NCBI GenBank assembly: GCA_045124495.1
Contig: JBGVLX010000026.1
Coordinates: 1 to 12,247 of the forward strand
Length of the DNA stretch: 12,247 bases
Direction of reading: 5' to 3'
Source of the DNA: RGIG1668 sp045124495
GTDB taxonomy: Bacteria; Bacillota; Clostridia; Lachnospirales; Lachnospiraceae
Positions 1 to 7,402 of this stretch are shown here, one piece after another. Each line of letters begins with the position of its first letter. Position 1 is the stretch's first letter. The position numbers and the translations under genes were made by a program. Under the pieces are notes generated by a model. That model ran no database searches. It saw nothing but the letters and a program-made list of their open reading frames with translations, and was not told where the DNA came from.

Positions 1-764
1 TCTTTCTGTCCACCATGACATGATGCATAACCATTTCTGTTAGCAAGAGCCCAAGCCATTGTAAGAGTACCCTTTTTGTGTTCACCAAAATATCTCATAC
101 CTAAGATACAAGCACAGTTCTGATCTGTATCGAAGTAGCAAAGTGTAAGCGGATCGCTTAAGCAGCTGTAATCTACGTCAGGACGGTTGCCTGGTACCCA
201 CTGAGGATCAGAGAAGATATAAATATCTGGCTCTTTTCCATCACCAACAGGTTTAGAATTTTTGTACATTTTTACGTATTCATCTGACATGTACTGGAAG
301 TTCAACATCCAGTTGTACATGATGTTTTCTTCTCCTTCTGGAATAAGAAGGTGAGCTTTTACCATAAATTCTGGATCAAGACCTACGAAACATTCTGCAT
401 GATACATTGTTTTCCAACGTGTTTCATAAACAGCGTCCATAGCTACTTTATCAAGTTTAGCTGCATCTACACCAGGTTCGCCTTTGATACGACGAGCTGC
501 TGCGTAACGGCCTGTTACTGCACCATCGTTAAATAAAAGAACTTTAGCGTCTTTTTCAAGACCAAATTCTTCTCCTCTGTAAACAGGCATATCAGTTACC
601 ACTGTTCCTGGAGAATTCTTAGCAAGTTCATATGCTTCCTTTAAGGTATTTACCTTAACAACGTTGTTTCCATAAAATGCAGCTTCGATGATAGAACGAG
701 TCTTCGAAAAACCAACTTTTCCTGCACCGATTTCGTCATGTGAATAATAAGCTTTTGATGACAT
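1..764 (-). CDS. pckA: Phosphoenolpyruvate carboxykinase (ATP), N-terminal part, truncated by window edge
   Basis: The first 254 codons of a gene that continues past the left edge. PEP carboxykinase interconverts oxaloacetate + ATP and PEP + CO2 + ADP in the cytosol; in fermenting anaerobes it often runs towards oxaloacetate. From memory of the E. coli enzyme, residues 125-155 (CFVGLDPEFMVKAHLL) match the region beginning AFCGANP. Residues 220-232 (ILGMRYFGEHKKG) match IGGTWYGGEMKKG, where a lysine helps bind metal. SCHGGQK at 248-254 matches the SMHCSAN segment with its Mn-binding histidine. The N-terminal part (VTGRYAAARR near 84-93) replaces the usual TGRSPKDK segment, so this is a divergent branch. 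The P-loop lies outside the window, so nucleotide binding cannot be checked. The start is set by AGGAGG at 775-780, 10 nt before ATG at 764. Codon choice is strongly biased, as in a highly expressed gene. It is monocistronic at its 5' end. Confidence 0.77.
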   Translation of the reverse strand, partial: MSSKAYYSHDEIGAGKVGFSKTRSIIEAAFYGNNVVKVNTLKEAYELAKNSPGTVVTDMPVYRGEEFGLEKDAKVLLFNDGAVTGRYAAARRIKGEPGVDAAKLDKVAMDAVYETRWKTMYHAECFVGLDPEFMVKAHLLIPEGEENIMYNWMLNFQYMSDEYVKMYKNSKPVGDGKEPDIYIFSDPQWVPGNRPDVDYSCLSDPLTLCYFDTDQNCACILGMRYFGEHKKGTLTMAWALANRNGYASCHGGQK

Positions 765-798
765 TTTTTAAATTCCTCCTAATGTATTATTTTTGACC

Positions 799-815
799 GG
801 TATGTAAAACATACC
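799..815. promoter_or_regulatory. Palindrome in the pckA leader
   Basis: The sequence ggtatgtaaaacatacc has perfect 7-bp arms around aaa. It lies about 40-50 nt downstream of the predicted transcription start and 18 nt upstream of the Shine-Dalgarno sequence. It could be a roadblock operator in DNA or a small RNA hairpin. I do not recognise a known regulator site in it. Confidence 0.4.
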
Positions 816-858
816 ACAGCCATTAAAACCTATTTGAACTTTACAATTCGTCAATATC

Positions 859-887
859 AGTATATAAGTTTATTGAATCGATGTCAA
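859..887 (-). promoter_or_regulatory. Sigma-A type promoter of pckA
   Basis: On the minus strand TTGACA (882-887) is followed after 17 bp by TATACT (859-864). This is a full -35 match and a 5/6 -10 match at optimal spacing. Transcription would start near 852, giving a leader of about 85-90 nt before the pckA start codon. Confidence 0.72.
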
Positions 888-900
888 TAGAAAACCTTTC

Positions 901-921
901 ATAAAATTCGATGAATTTTAT
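901..921. promoter_or_regulatory. AT-rich perfect palindrome upstream of the pckA -35
   Basis: The arms ataaaattc (901-909) and gaattttat (913-921) are perfect 9-bp inverted copies around gat. The centre is about 59 bp upstream of the predicted pckA start, a usual place for an activator site. It also lies 16 nt after the stop codon of the lipoprotein gene. A terminator role is less likely, because the stem is almost all A/T and no U-run follows on the minus strand. Confidence 0.4.
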
Positions 922-937
922 CTTTTATCCTTCATTT

Positions 938-2800
938 TTAACTCATTTGTTTCTTATCAATGTAATCAGATACGGATTGTTCCATATTTTCATAAGTACA
1001 AAATCCAGGTTCCAATAACGCTTCATAAAATTCTTTCTGATCAAAGTCAGAGCCTAATTCCTCTTTTGCTGTTGCTTCCAAATTCTTGTATAAAATAGGG
1101 GATGCTGCATAAGGAAGATAAAGTCCAGGTTCCTCTACTACCGTTTCGAAAAGTTCCTGGGCAAAAGAACCATCAAATCCAATTCCAGACATATAGTCAC
1201 TTATATCATCCACAGTCCAGCCTTCATAATTTACACCTATGTCAATTCTTCCATAAAGACCATAACTAATATCTGTATCAATGGCGACAATCTTCGCTAA
1301 ATTTTCATCCTGAAGGTGGTATGCAATAGCCTTTTCCTCAATGTATCTCGCCCATCCTTCTACACAGCCTAAATAGTCATTCATGACATAAGCCAAAGGA
1401 TTCAAATCACGGCTTCCCTGATATACGAAATGATATAAATGTCCCGGAAATCCTTCATGAGCTAAAGTGGAATATAAAGATTCCAAATCATCGCCTAACA
1501 ATGAATTGTTGGTACGAATGACATTCTGGTTTAAATTATCATATGGATGCTGCAAATAATATGCCAGTGTAGTTTCATCTTCCAGACATGCATCTAATGG
1601 ACTAACGGTAAATTCTGTTTCTGGAATTTCAGGAAATTCCTTTCTGGCGAAAGCTTCCAAATCATTTAATACTGCCGTCGCATCCGATTCCGTATAGTAA
1701 TCACCCATATTAAAATACGCTTCAGAATAAGACGCATCCATCATAAGCAAAGTGTAAAGTTCCGCTACCTGACCATCAATATACTCATCCAAGATAGTAG
1801 CAATCTCTTCCGGTGTGAAATCAGAAGAGGTTTTCATTCTCAACAATGCTGTATAATATTCCTGTCCATTTTCATAATTGCATAAACCGCCTTCATTGGT
1901 ACATGTTCCCTTTAAGGATGCCAATTTATCATATAATTGCTGGTACCCAGGCAGAAAATAATCATTGAATGCAGTTCTGGCATCTGCTTTTAAAGTCGCC
2001 TTTTCTTCATCTGAAATTGATAAAGCATCCACTTTCGTATCAAAAACCAGAAGTACCGGGTTTTCATCCGGATTTTCCATAAACTTATTCATTTGTTCCA
2101 ATGTATTGTCTACGGCAAAATCCGCTATAAAGGTTCCATGTTCTACTTTATAATCTGCAAACTGGCATAAATAATCCATGTAATTCTTTGTATCAATCAA
2201 TAAATCAATATATGCCAATGCATCCTCTTCATTTGAAATTCTGAATTCTGTCAGATTTGTTGGAATGTTCGATGCATCTCCGGAAGTCGCTCCAAAAGGA
2301 TTATCCAGATATTCTATACCTTCAAATGCCAGCTGATAATCCAGATAAGAAATCAGATTATCCCTTAAATACTGCTGTTGTCTGGTAAGACTGTCATATT
2401 CATAAGCTAGTACCTCTTCCTTAAGTTCGGTAATCTCTGAATAATCGGATATGGTATCCATTCCATATTCGCCCCAATTTACTTCCGGAACGGTAAGGTT
2501 GTACTTCGAAGGATCCTCTAATGTGAAATGCATATTCACATAGTCTGATTCCATTTCCTCATAAAATACTTCTGTCATGAAGTTTTCAAATTCTTCCTGT
2601 ACCTTTAAATCCTCTTCTGTATAACCATCGTCTTCCTCCTCTGTGGTGGGTTCCTCTTCCGCGGTAGTTACCTGAGCAGAACCAATGACATCTTTCACAG
2701 AATCACGGTCGCTTTTGGATGCCTCATTTTTTCCACAGCCGGATAAACACAATAACATCAGTGTCAACGCAACGCTTACTGTCTTTTTTAATTTCCTCAT
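938..2800 (-). CDS. DUF885-family lipoprotein, probable zinc metallopeptidase
   Basis: A 620-residue exported protein. It has a lysine-rich n-region, a hydrophobic stretch (8-19) and the lipobox LSGC ending at Cys22, so it should be lipid-anchored on the outer face of the membrane. A low-complexity acidic linker (about 45-70, many Glu/Asp/Thr) follows. The C-terminal half carries the DUF885 hallmarks: HEGFPGH at 448-454 (the family's HExxPGH form, His448 and His454 as likely metal ligands, Glu449 as general base) and VEGWARY at 480-486, with Glu481 as a likely third ligand. Family members are thought to be metal-dependent carboxypeptidase-like enzymes; the substrate here is unknown. AAGGAG (2814-2819) lies 13 nt before the ATG, which is rather long. 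The gene starts only 34 bp from the MITE-like element, so its promoter probably lies in or next to that element. It appears monocistronic. Confidence 0.85.
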   Translation of the reverse strand: MRKLKKTVSVALTLMLLCLSGCGKNEASKSDRDSVKDVIGSAQVTTAEEEPTTEEEDDGYTEEDLKVQEEFENFMTEVFYEEMESDYVNMHFTLEDPSKYNLTVPEVNWGEYGMDTISDYSEITELKEEVLAYEYDSLTRQQQYLRDNLISYLDYQLAFEGIEYLDNPFGATSGDASNIPTNLTEFRISNEEDALAYIDLLIDTKNYMDYLCQFADYKVEHGTFIADFAVDNTLEQMNKFMENPDENPVLLVFDTKVDALSISDEEKATLKADARTAFNDYFLPGYQQLYDKLASLKGTCTNEGGLCNYENGQEYYTALLRMKTSSDFTPEEIATILDEYIDGQVAELYTLLMMDASYSEAYFNMGDYYTESDATAVLNDLEAFARKEFPEIPETEFTVSPLDACLEDETTLAYYLQHPYDNLNQNVIRTNNSLLGDDLESLYSTLAHEGFPGHLYHFVYQGSRDLNPLAYVMNDYLGCVEGWARYIEEKAIAYHLQDENLAKIVAIDTDISYGLYGRIDIGVNYEGWTVDDISDYMSGIGFDGSFAQELFETVVEEPGLYLPYAASPILYKNLEATAKEELGSDFDQKEFYEALLEPGFCTYENMEQSVSDYIDKKQMS

Positions 2801-2834
2801 ATTAATTTTTATTCTCCTTTCTCATGCCACATTC

Positions 2835-3044
2835 TTAGGCAATTGCGAAACTACCAAAACTTATATTAAGTGATTCAAAAAAACAAATACATAAGCAGGT
2901 GTTTGGGCGGCCGTCGGTACTTAATGAGCGACTTGTCGCGAATTTAGTACCGCTACGAGCCGAACGCAGCGAAAGCGTGCCTGCGATGTTTTGTTACTTT
3001 TGAATCACTTTCACATTAAATATTATAATTTCGCAATCACCTAA
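2835..3044. mobile_element. MITE-like palindromic element, 210 bp, with target-site duplication
   Basis: A non-coding element bounded by inverted termini ttaggcaattgcgaaa (2835-2850) and tttcgcaatcacctaa (3029-3044), which pair at 14 of 16 positions. A second, perfect 13-bp inverted pair lies inside: aagtgattcaaaa (2868-2880) and ttttgaatcactt (2998-3010). The GC-rich core (about 2895-2992) is itself self-complementary. Just outside the termini are direct repeats ccacattc (2827-2834) and ccacattt (3045-3052), 7 of 8 identical, as expected for a target-site duplication. It has no coding capacity, so it would depend on a transposase encoded elsewhere. I do not recognise the parent family. Alternative: a long structured leader or 3' RNA. 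Confidence 0.62.
2915..2952. other. Central GC-rich hairpin of the MITE-like element
   Basis: The arms cggtact (2915-2921) and agtaccg (2946-2952) pair perfectly. Near the tip gcgac (2928-2932) pairs with gtcgc (2935-2939), with a few unpaired bases between. The composition is far more GC-rich than the flanking DNA. Either strand could form this hairpin in RNA or in cruciform DNA. Confidence 0.6.
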
Positions 3045-3154
3045 CCACATTTCTTTTAGTATACCCAAAACTTACCTGATAAGCAAATATAAAATTCTTT
3101 CTATTTTCTTTCTTTTTCTATCTCACCTAAAACAACTCATAAATCACGTAATAA

Positions 3155-3188
3155 GAGAAAGAAGTCAACAAATGCCGACTCCTTTCTC
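3155..3188 (-). terminator. Weak hairpin terminator after the ABC exporter operon
   Basis: On the minus strand GAGAAAGGAGTC (3177-3188) pairs with GACTTCTTTCTC (3155-3166), a 12-bp stem with one G-U pair and a 10-nt loop. It starts 40 nt after the stop of the second permease. Only TTATTA follows, so the U-tract is poor. It may act as an RNA 3' stabiliser as much as a terminator. Confidence 0.45.
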
Positions 3189-3228
3189 CTACTCGTTATG
3201 TCTATATCTTATCCCTTCTTTTTCCACT

Positions 3229-4551
3229 TTATTTTGATTTTAAGAAAAAGAACGGCTTTCCGTTATAGAAAATCTTATTTTTATAACAACGTCCTGCCAG
3301 TACCAAAAATACCACTGTTACTACAAGTATAATAACCAAGGATAAACTTCCTTCCAACAGGCTCATATTTCCCAGCAATATATCCACCGGTGTCATAAAA
3401 GCCGAAGTAACAGGTACATATCTTATGATTTGAAGCAATGTTTCATTGGCTCCGGACAACGGAATAAAATAAGATACAAAAAATCCTACCATAACCGGAA
3501 CCTGAAATACTGTCATTGCACTTCCTAAATCCTCTGACTTCGAAACATTGGCACCCACCAGACTGGCAATGGCACAATAAAAAACAAAGCCCACGATAGC
3601 ATAAATCAATGCAATCGCAACTGCTGCCGGTGAAAATGCAGATGCCAGATTCTGCTCTTTTAATTGGTCAATCACCGCAAAGAGACCATCCTTAAATTCC
3701 GGATTTAGGAACAACGCCAGATAATGCCCGAAACACACACCAAGTACAATGCTTGATACCCAGATTAATATCTGTGCAACAGCTGCCACCACCTGGGCTA
3801 GCACCTTACCGGAAATAATGGCATAAGGTTCTGCACTAGTAAGCAGGGTTTCAATAATCTTGGAGTTCTTCTCTGCAATAACACTCTTTGTAATACTCTG
3901 CCCATACAATAAAACCATCATGTAAACCACAAGACTAAAAATCATAGGAAGAAAGAGGCTCATCAAAATAATGCCAAAACTTTTTGATTCTTCCCCCGCA
4001 TCCTTTGTTTCATAGTTAATCGGCGTAGACAACACCATAAGCTGCTCCTGGGTAATTCCGGAATGGGTCAGTTTTCCCATAAACACGGACTGTTCCAATG
4101 GTTCCACCGCATCCAACACTTCCGAATCCGACAAAGTAGTATCCTCCATCGTAATGGCAGTAAATTTATACTCTTCCTCTTCCTGCGCCAACAAAAGAAT
4201 GATATCTTCCGTATATTCCTCCGGTTTTTCCATTACTTCTTCAAAGTAAGTTTTCTTATCCTTCATTACCATGCTGACTTCTACCCCGGCAAATTCTTCC
4301 GAAGCCTGCATATGATAATACTCTGGTGAAAATTCTGTCAAATCACTTTCATTTATAATATATATATGCTTTACCGGTGAAGGTTCATCTTTACTACTAG
4401 AGTGAGCAATCAAGCCGTATGCTGCCATAATTCCTACTAACAGTAGCACGGCTATTCCTACGGTAGATGCCAGAAATCCCTTTGCCTTTATGGTTTGCTT
4501 CAATGAAAATTGAAAGATTGTCTTAATTCCTTTCATTCCTTTTTGTTCCAT
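3229..4551 (-). CDS. ABC-2 type exporter permease, NatB-like, second subunit
   Basis: A 440-residue membrane protein with the NatB / ABC2_membrane_3 plan. TM1 is at about 24-48, an extracytoplasmic domain of roughly 140 residues rich in Glu follows, and five further helices lie near 192-217, 249-275, 306-332, 347-366 and 400-421. The cytoplasmic segment AEKNSKIIETLLTSAEPYAI (226-245), followed by SGKVLA, is the conserved coupling region after TM2 in NatB-type permeases. Its start codon directly abuts the stop of the upstream permease (TAA then ATG), so the two are surely co-translated; AGGTGG lies upstream within the previous gene's last codons. An internal Met6 is a possible alternative start but has a Shine-Dalgarno only 2 nt away. 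With the other permease it probably forms a heterodimeric pore. The substrate is not evident; Na+, peptide or drug export are all known in this family. Confidence 0.85.
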   Translation of the reverse strand: MEQKGMKGIKTIFQFSLKQTIKAKGFLASTVGIAVLLLVGIMAAYGLIAHSSSKDEPSPVKHIYIINESDLTEFSPEYYHMQASEEFAGVEVSMVMKDKKTYFEEVMEKPEEYTEDIILLLAQEEEEYKFTAITMEDTTLSDSEVLDAVEPLEQSVFMGKLTHSGITQEQLMVLSTPINYETKDAGEESKSFGIILMSLFLPMIFSLVVYMMVLLYGQSITKSVIAEKNSKIIETLLTSAEPYAIISGKVLAQVVAAVAQILIWVSSIVLGVCFGHYLALFLNPEFKDGLFAVIDQLKEQNLASAFSPAAVAIALIYAIVGFVFYCAIASLVGANVSKSEDLGSAMTVFQVPVMVGFFVSYFIPLSGANETLLQIIRYVPVTSAFMTPVDILLGNMSLLEGSLSLVIILVVTVVFLVLAGRCYKNKIFYNGKPFFFLKSK

Positions 4552-5922
4552 TTATTTCTTCACCACCTTTTTCTTATTCATACCTAACTGAATGATTCCC
4601 TTTAATTTCATTGGTTCCCCTCGATGTAAAATCATGGATTCGTATACTCTTGATACGAAATATGCCAGTAACCCCAGGCATATAAACAATACCAAAAGAG
4701 AAGCCAAAGCAATTCCAACGCTGATTTTTCCCATCATTAAAAATTCTGGTATACAGAATACAGATGATAACGGAAGAAACATTGCAATATATTTATGAAT
4801 CGGGTTTGGATATGTACCCTGGGACATCATTCCTAAAAACATGCTAAGATATACTCCAATTAACATCGCTAAGGAATAAATCTTCATTCCTTCTGCCACC
4901 TCTTCTAATTTGGAAACTGCTGCTCCCGCAAGTCCGGCAATAAATGCATAAAACACAAATCCTAAAATCAAGAATATCAAACTTACTAACACTGAGCCAA
5001 GATTCAAATTCTCAGCCAAGGAAGGCGCTACATCATAGAGCATCTGGCTTACATTTCCACTATCTCCGTTTCCAAACACAATGCTGGAAATCGTTGCCAC
5101 CACAACTGAAATTCCAATTTGTATCATCATAACAAGCAGCATAGCTAAGATTTTACCTAAAATAATAGCCATTGGTCTTACTGAAATCATAAGATACTCG
5201 ATTACCCTTGTGGATTTTTCTGTCACTATAGAAGTGGCAATGGATTCTCCACTTAACATAATAAACATCATGCTCAAAAATATCAGCACAAAGAATATAT
5301 TATATTCTGTAGCATCCAAGGTAAATCTCCCTTTTTCAGAATCCTGGCTGATTCCCTGCTCTTCTTCCAGCATTTCATTCATGACTTCATCTATGTATTT
5401 GATCTCTGTTTCCATTGTACTAAGAAGATAAGATAATTGCTCTTTGGAAACCCCATTCTCAGCGGCAAGCGCTGTCTGAAATGCATTTAGAAAGCTCTCA
5501 GCAAATATTTCAATATTAGTTTCAGAAAGGCTTCCATCCTTATTTTTTATAAATTCCAAATAGAATCCATCTTCTTTCAAAGAAACAATCACCAGAACTT
5601 CCTTATCCGTATCTTCACCGGTTTCAAGTTCCTCTATGGCTGCTTCCCTCGTTTTATCTGTACTTTCTATTTTTACTTTTTCATAACCCGGTATATCCTG
5701 AACACAAGTCTTTAATTCCGAAAAGGAATAATCCGTTTCGTTTAAAAATACCACTGTTTCCACGCTGGTTGTGTCTACCTGGGTAAACGTCTGCATCAAT
5801 GGAAAAATGGCTGCGGACAAAATAGCCAGCATCAAAGTAGAAACTATGATGGCTTTCCCTTTGATTGCCTGCATAAATGTAAATCCAAAAACCTTTCCAA
5901 ATCCTTTAAGCTCATTCTTCAT
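4552..5922 (-). CDS. ABC-2 type exporter permease, NatB-like, first subunit
   Basis: A 456-residue membrane protein from the chosen start. TM1 is at about 24-46, a charged extracytoplasmic domain at about 47-205, then helices near 207-229, 258-285, 309-332, 350-366 and 401-424. The coupling segment TEKSTRVIEYLMISVRPMAI (234-253), followed by LGKILA, parallels that of the downstream permease, so the two are paralogues, though clearly diverged. The frame is open back to a Met codon at 5958. I choose ATG at 5920-5922 because GGGAGGGG (5929-5936) sits 6 nt upstream and because it gives a short overlap (11 nt) with the ATPase gene, a translational-coupling arrangement. It would form a membrane heterodimer with the next gene product, energised by the ATPase at 5912-6850. 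Confidence 0.85.
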   Translation of the reverse strand: MKNELKGFGKVFGFTFMQAIKGKAIIVSTLMLAILSAAIFPLMQTFTQVDTTSVETVVFLNETDYSFSELKTCVQDIPGYEKVKIESTDKTREAAIEELETGEDTDKEVLVIVSLKEDGFYLEFIKNKDGSLSETNIEIFAESFLNAFQTALAAENGVSKEQLSYLLSTMETEIKYIDEVMNEMLEEEQGISQDSEKGRFTLDATEYNIFFVLIFLSMMFIMLSGESIATSIVTEKSTRVIEYLMISVRPMAIILGKILAMLLVMMIQIGISVVVATISSIVFGNGDSGNVSQMLYDVAPSLAENLNLGSVLVSLIFLILGFVFYAFIAGLAGAAVSKLEEVAEGMKIYSLAMLIGVYLSMFLGMMSQGTYPNPIHKYIAMFLPLSSVFCIPEFLMMGKISVGIALASLLVLFICLGLLAYFVSRVYESMILHRGEPMKLKGIIQLGMNKKKVVKK

Positions 5923-6850
5923 CGCTAGCCCCTCCCACTTTTTCCACAAAGATTTCATGAAGTGAAGGTTCTCTTAATTCATATCGAACTACGGTAATCT
6001 TGTCTTCAATAAGACGGGAAAGTAACGCTGCTGCCTGTTCCTGTGAAGACACTTTTAACTGGTATCCATCCGGAGTTTCATTTAAAATTTTCATTTCAAA
6101 TTGTTCTAAATATGGCTTGATGTCCTGGTCACATTTCATCATCATATTCACTCTTCCATATTCTTTCTTTATCTGATTTAAATCTCCCTGAAGCACTGTC
6201 TCTCCACGATTTAAAATCGTAATATTGGAACAAAACTGTTCAATGGTAGCCATCTGATGGCTTGACATAATTAAATATTTTCCTTTTTCCAGTTCTTCCC
6301 TAATGATAGAAGAAAACAAATCCGAATTTACAGGGTCAAGACCACTTAACGGCTCATCTAATACCAAAAGCTTTGGGTCAGAAATTAAGGCTGCCATCAA
6401 CTGAATCTTTTGCTGATTACCCTTAGATAACTGGTCCGCATTTTTTAATTTTGCTTTCTTTCCTTTTACTACAGCAGGATACAGATATTCTTCCACTTCC
6501 AGACGCTCTGCCCAGTATTTGATTCTTTTTTGTGCTTCACTCTTAGAAACATTCTTTAGTTTCGCAAAATAAAGCAACTGGTCCATAATAGAGTATTTCG
6601 GATACAATCCTCTTTCCTCTGCCAGATAGCCAATGTTTTCAGAAAGTGGCTGAAATGGCTTTCCTTCCCATAACACTTCACCTTCATCATAACTTAACAT
6701 CCCCAGAATAATTCTAAGGGAAGTGGTTTTTCCTGCACCATTGGTTCCCAAAAGTGCATAAACACCAGGTTCTTTCATCTCAAAACTAAGATGATTTAAC
6801 ACTACTTTGTCTCCATACTTCTTTACCAGATTTCGAACTTCTAATGACAT
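5912..6850 (-). CDS. ABC transporter ATP-binding protein, NatA-like
   Basis: A 312-residue cytoplasmic ATPase that powers the two permeases encoded downstream. The motifs are complete and in order: Walker A GTNGAGKTT (35-43), Q-loop region YLAEERGLY (75-83) with Glu in the Q position as is common in NatA-type proteins, signature LSKGNQQK (141-148), Walker B LLVLDEP (161-167), D-loop SGLD (169-172) and switch His198 in SSHQM. The C-terminal 90 residues, ending in the typical SLHEIFVEKV segment, form the DUF4162-like domain of this subfamily. About 15 extra residues (PAVVKGKKAKLKNA, about 125-138) lie just before the signature. AGGA (6858-6861) lies 7 nt before ATG. It is the first gene of a three-gene operon, with an 11-nt overlap to the next gene. 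The resemblance is to NatA/YhaQ exporters; the transported substrate cannot be read from the sequence. Confidence 0.9.
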   Translation of the reverse strand: MSLEVRNLVKKYGDKVVLNHLSFEMKEPGVYALLGTNGAGKTTSLRIILGMLSYDEGEVLWEGKPFQPLSENIGYLAEERGLYPKYSIMDQLLYFAKLKNVSKSEAQKRIKYWAERLEVEEYLYPAVVKGKKAKLKNADQLSKGNQQKIQLMAALISDPKLLVLDEPLSGLDPVNSDLFSSIIREELEKGKYLIMSSHQMATIEQFCSNITILNRGETVLQGDLNQIKKEYGRVNMMMKCDQDIKPYLEQFEMKILNETPDGYQLKVSSQEQAAALLSRLIEDKITVVRYELREPSLHEIFVEKVGGASDEE

Positions 6851-6915
6851 AATTTCATCCTGTATAACCTGTCCTAATTAGACTGTTTACTTTTCCTTTC
6901 TTCTTTTTTCTTTTT

Positions 6916-7071
6916 TTATTCAAAGGCAATTCCTTGCCAGACACTTACTTTTTGTAACAGTTCACACAGAGTAGTTACAACTTTCTTACATTCTTCCTGA
7001 CTTCCTTCGTGTCCGGACTGTATATAAACATTGCCATGATATATTATACTCGTATGCAAATCAAAAATCAA
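6916..7071 (-). CDS. Possible small protein or gene remnant upstream of the exporter operon
   Basis: An open frame of 51 codons from a TTG start at 7069-7071, ending at TAA 6916-6918. AAGGA (7081-7085) lies 9 nt upstream of the TTG, a good Shine-Dalgarno distance. The same frame stays open a further 17 codons upstream without any ATG. The translation looks protein-like rather than AT-rich noise: HGNVYIQSGHEGSQEECKKV is followed by a hydrophobic-rich helix and ends SVWQGIAFE. I do not recognise it. Against a functional gene: the predicted operon promoter lies inside it, with the TTG codon being part of the -35. It could be a true small gene, the C-terminal remnant of a lost gene, or chance. 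Confidence 0.3.
   Translation of the reverse strand: MIFDLHTSIIYHGNVYIQSGHEGSQEECKKVVTTLCELLQKVSVWQGIAFE
7043..7071 (-). promoter_or_regulatory. Promoter of the ABC exporter operon
   Basis: On the minus strand TTGATT (7066-7071) is followed after exactly 17 bp by TATAAT (7043-7048). Transcription would begin near 7036, giving a leader of about 185 nt before the ATPase gene. The leader holds a pyrimidine-rich plus strand (purine-rich RNA) just before the gene. No riboswitch was recognised in it. Confidence 0.6.
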
Positions 7072-7259
7072 TTTATTTATTCCTTCTGTTTTATCATAAG
7101 GGATATTTTTTTGGTTTTTATATTAAAAGTATAAAGTTTTCTTAAAGTATCGTTTCTGCGATGTAATACTTAAATCACTCTGTCTTCTTAAAGCATTATA
7201 ATATCACATAGTTTAAAAAATCCTTAAATAAAAAATAAATACTGCATTTCAGGAAACCT

Positions 7260-7299
7260 CAAAAAACCGGAGTCCTATGACACTTCATAAGACTCCGGT
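7260..7299 (-). terminator. Rho-independent terminator of the chemotaxis receptor gene
   Basis: On the minus strand ACCGGAGTCTTATGA (7285-7299) pairs with TCATAGGACTCCGGT (7266-7280), a 15-bp stem with one wobble and a 4-nt loop. A run of six T residues follows (7261-7266, the first shared with the stem). It lies about 100 nt after the stop codon. It is the strongest terminator on this strand and separates the receptor transcript from the exporter operon. Confidence 0.92.
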
Positions 7300-7402
7300 C
7301 CTCTAATTCAAAACCTTCTCCTGATTTTGATTCATATTCTTTTCATTTATGTAGCTCTATTCTGCCACAATCTTTATCACAATACATTGCATTACCAATG
7401 AC

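Noticed and set aside
2895..2992. Terminator of the exporter operon or of a plus-strand gene
   Set aside because: The hairpin has no U-run on either strand, and a better placed stem for the operon lies at 3155-3188; the paired termini and flanking direct repeats fit a mobile element better.
5923..5958. Upstream extension of the first permease to the Met codon at 5958
   Set aside because: The 12 extra residues have no Shine-Dalgarno and would overlap the ATPase gene by 47 nt; the downstream ATG has GGGAGGGG at good spacing.
6981..7043. Short ATG-initiated frame of about 20 codons on the minus strand within the exporter leader
   Set aside because: Too short, with no good ribosome binding site; the longer TTG frame is the better candidate there.
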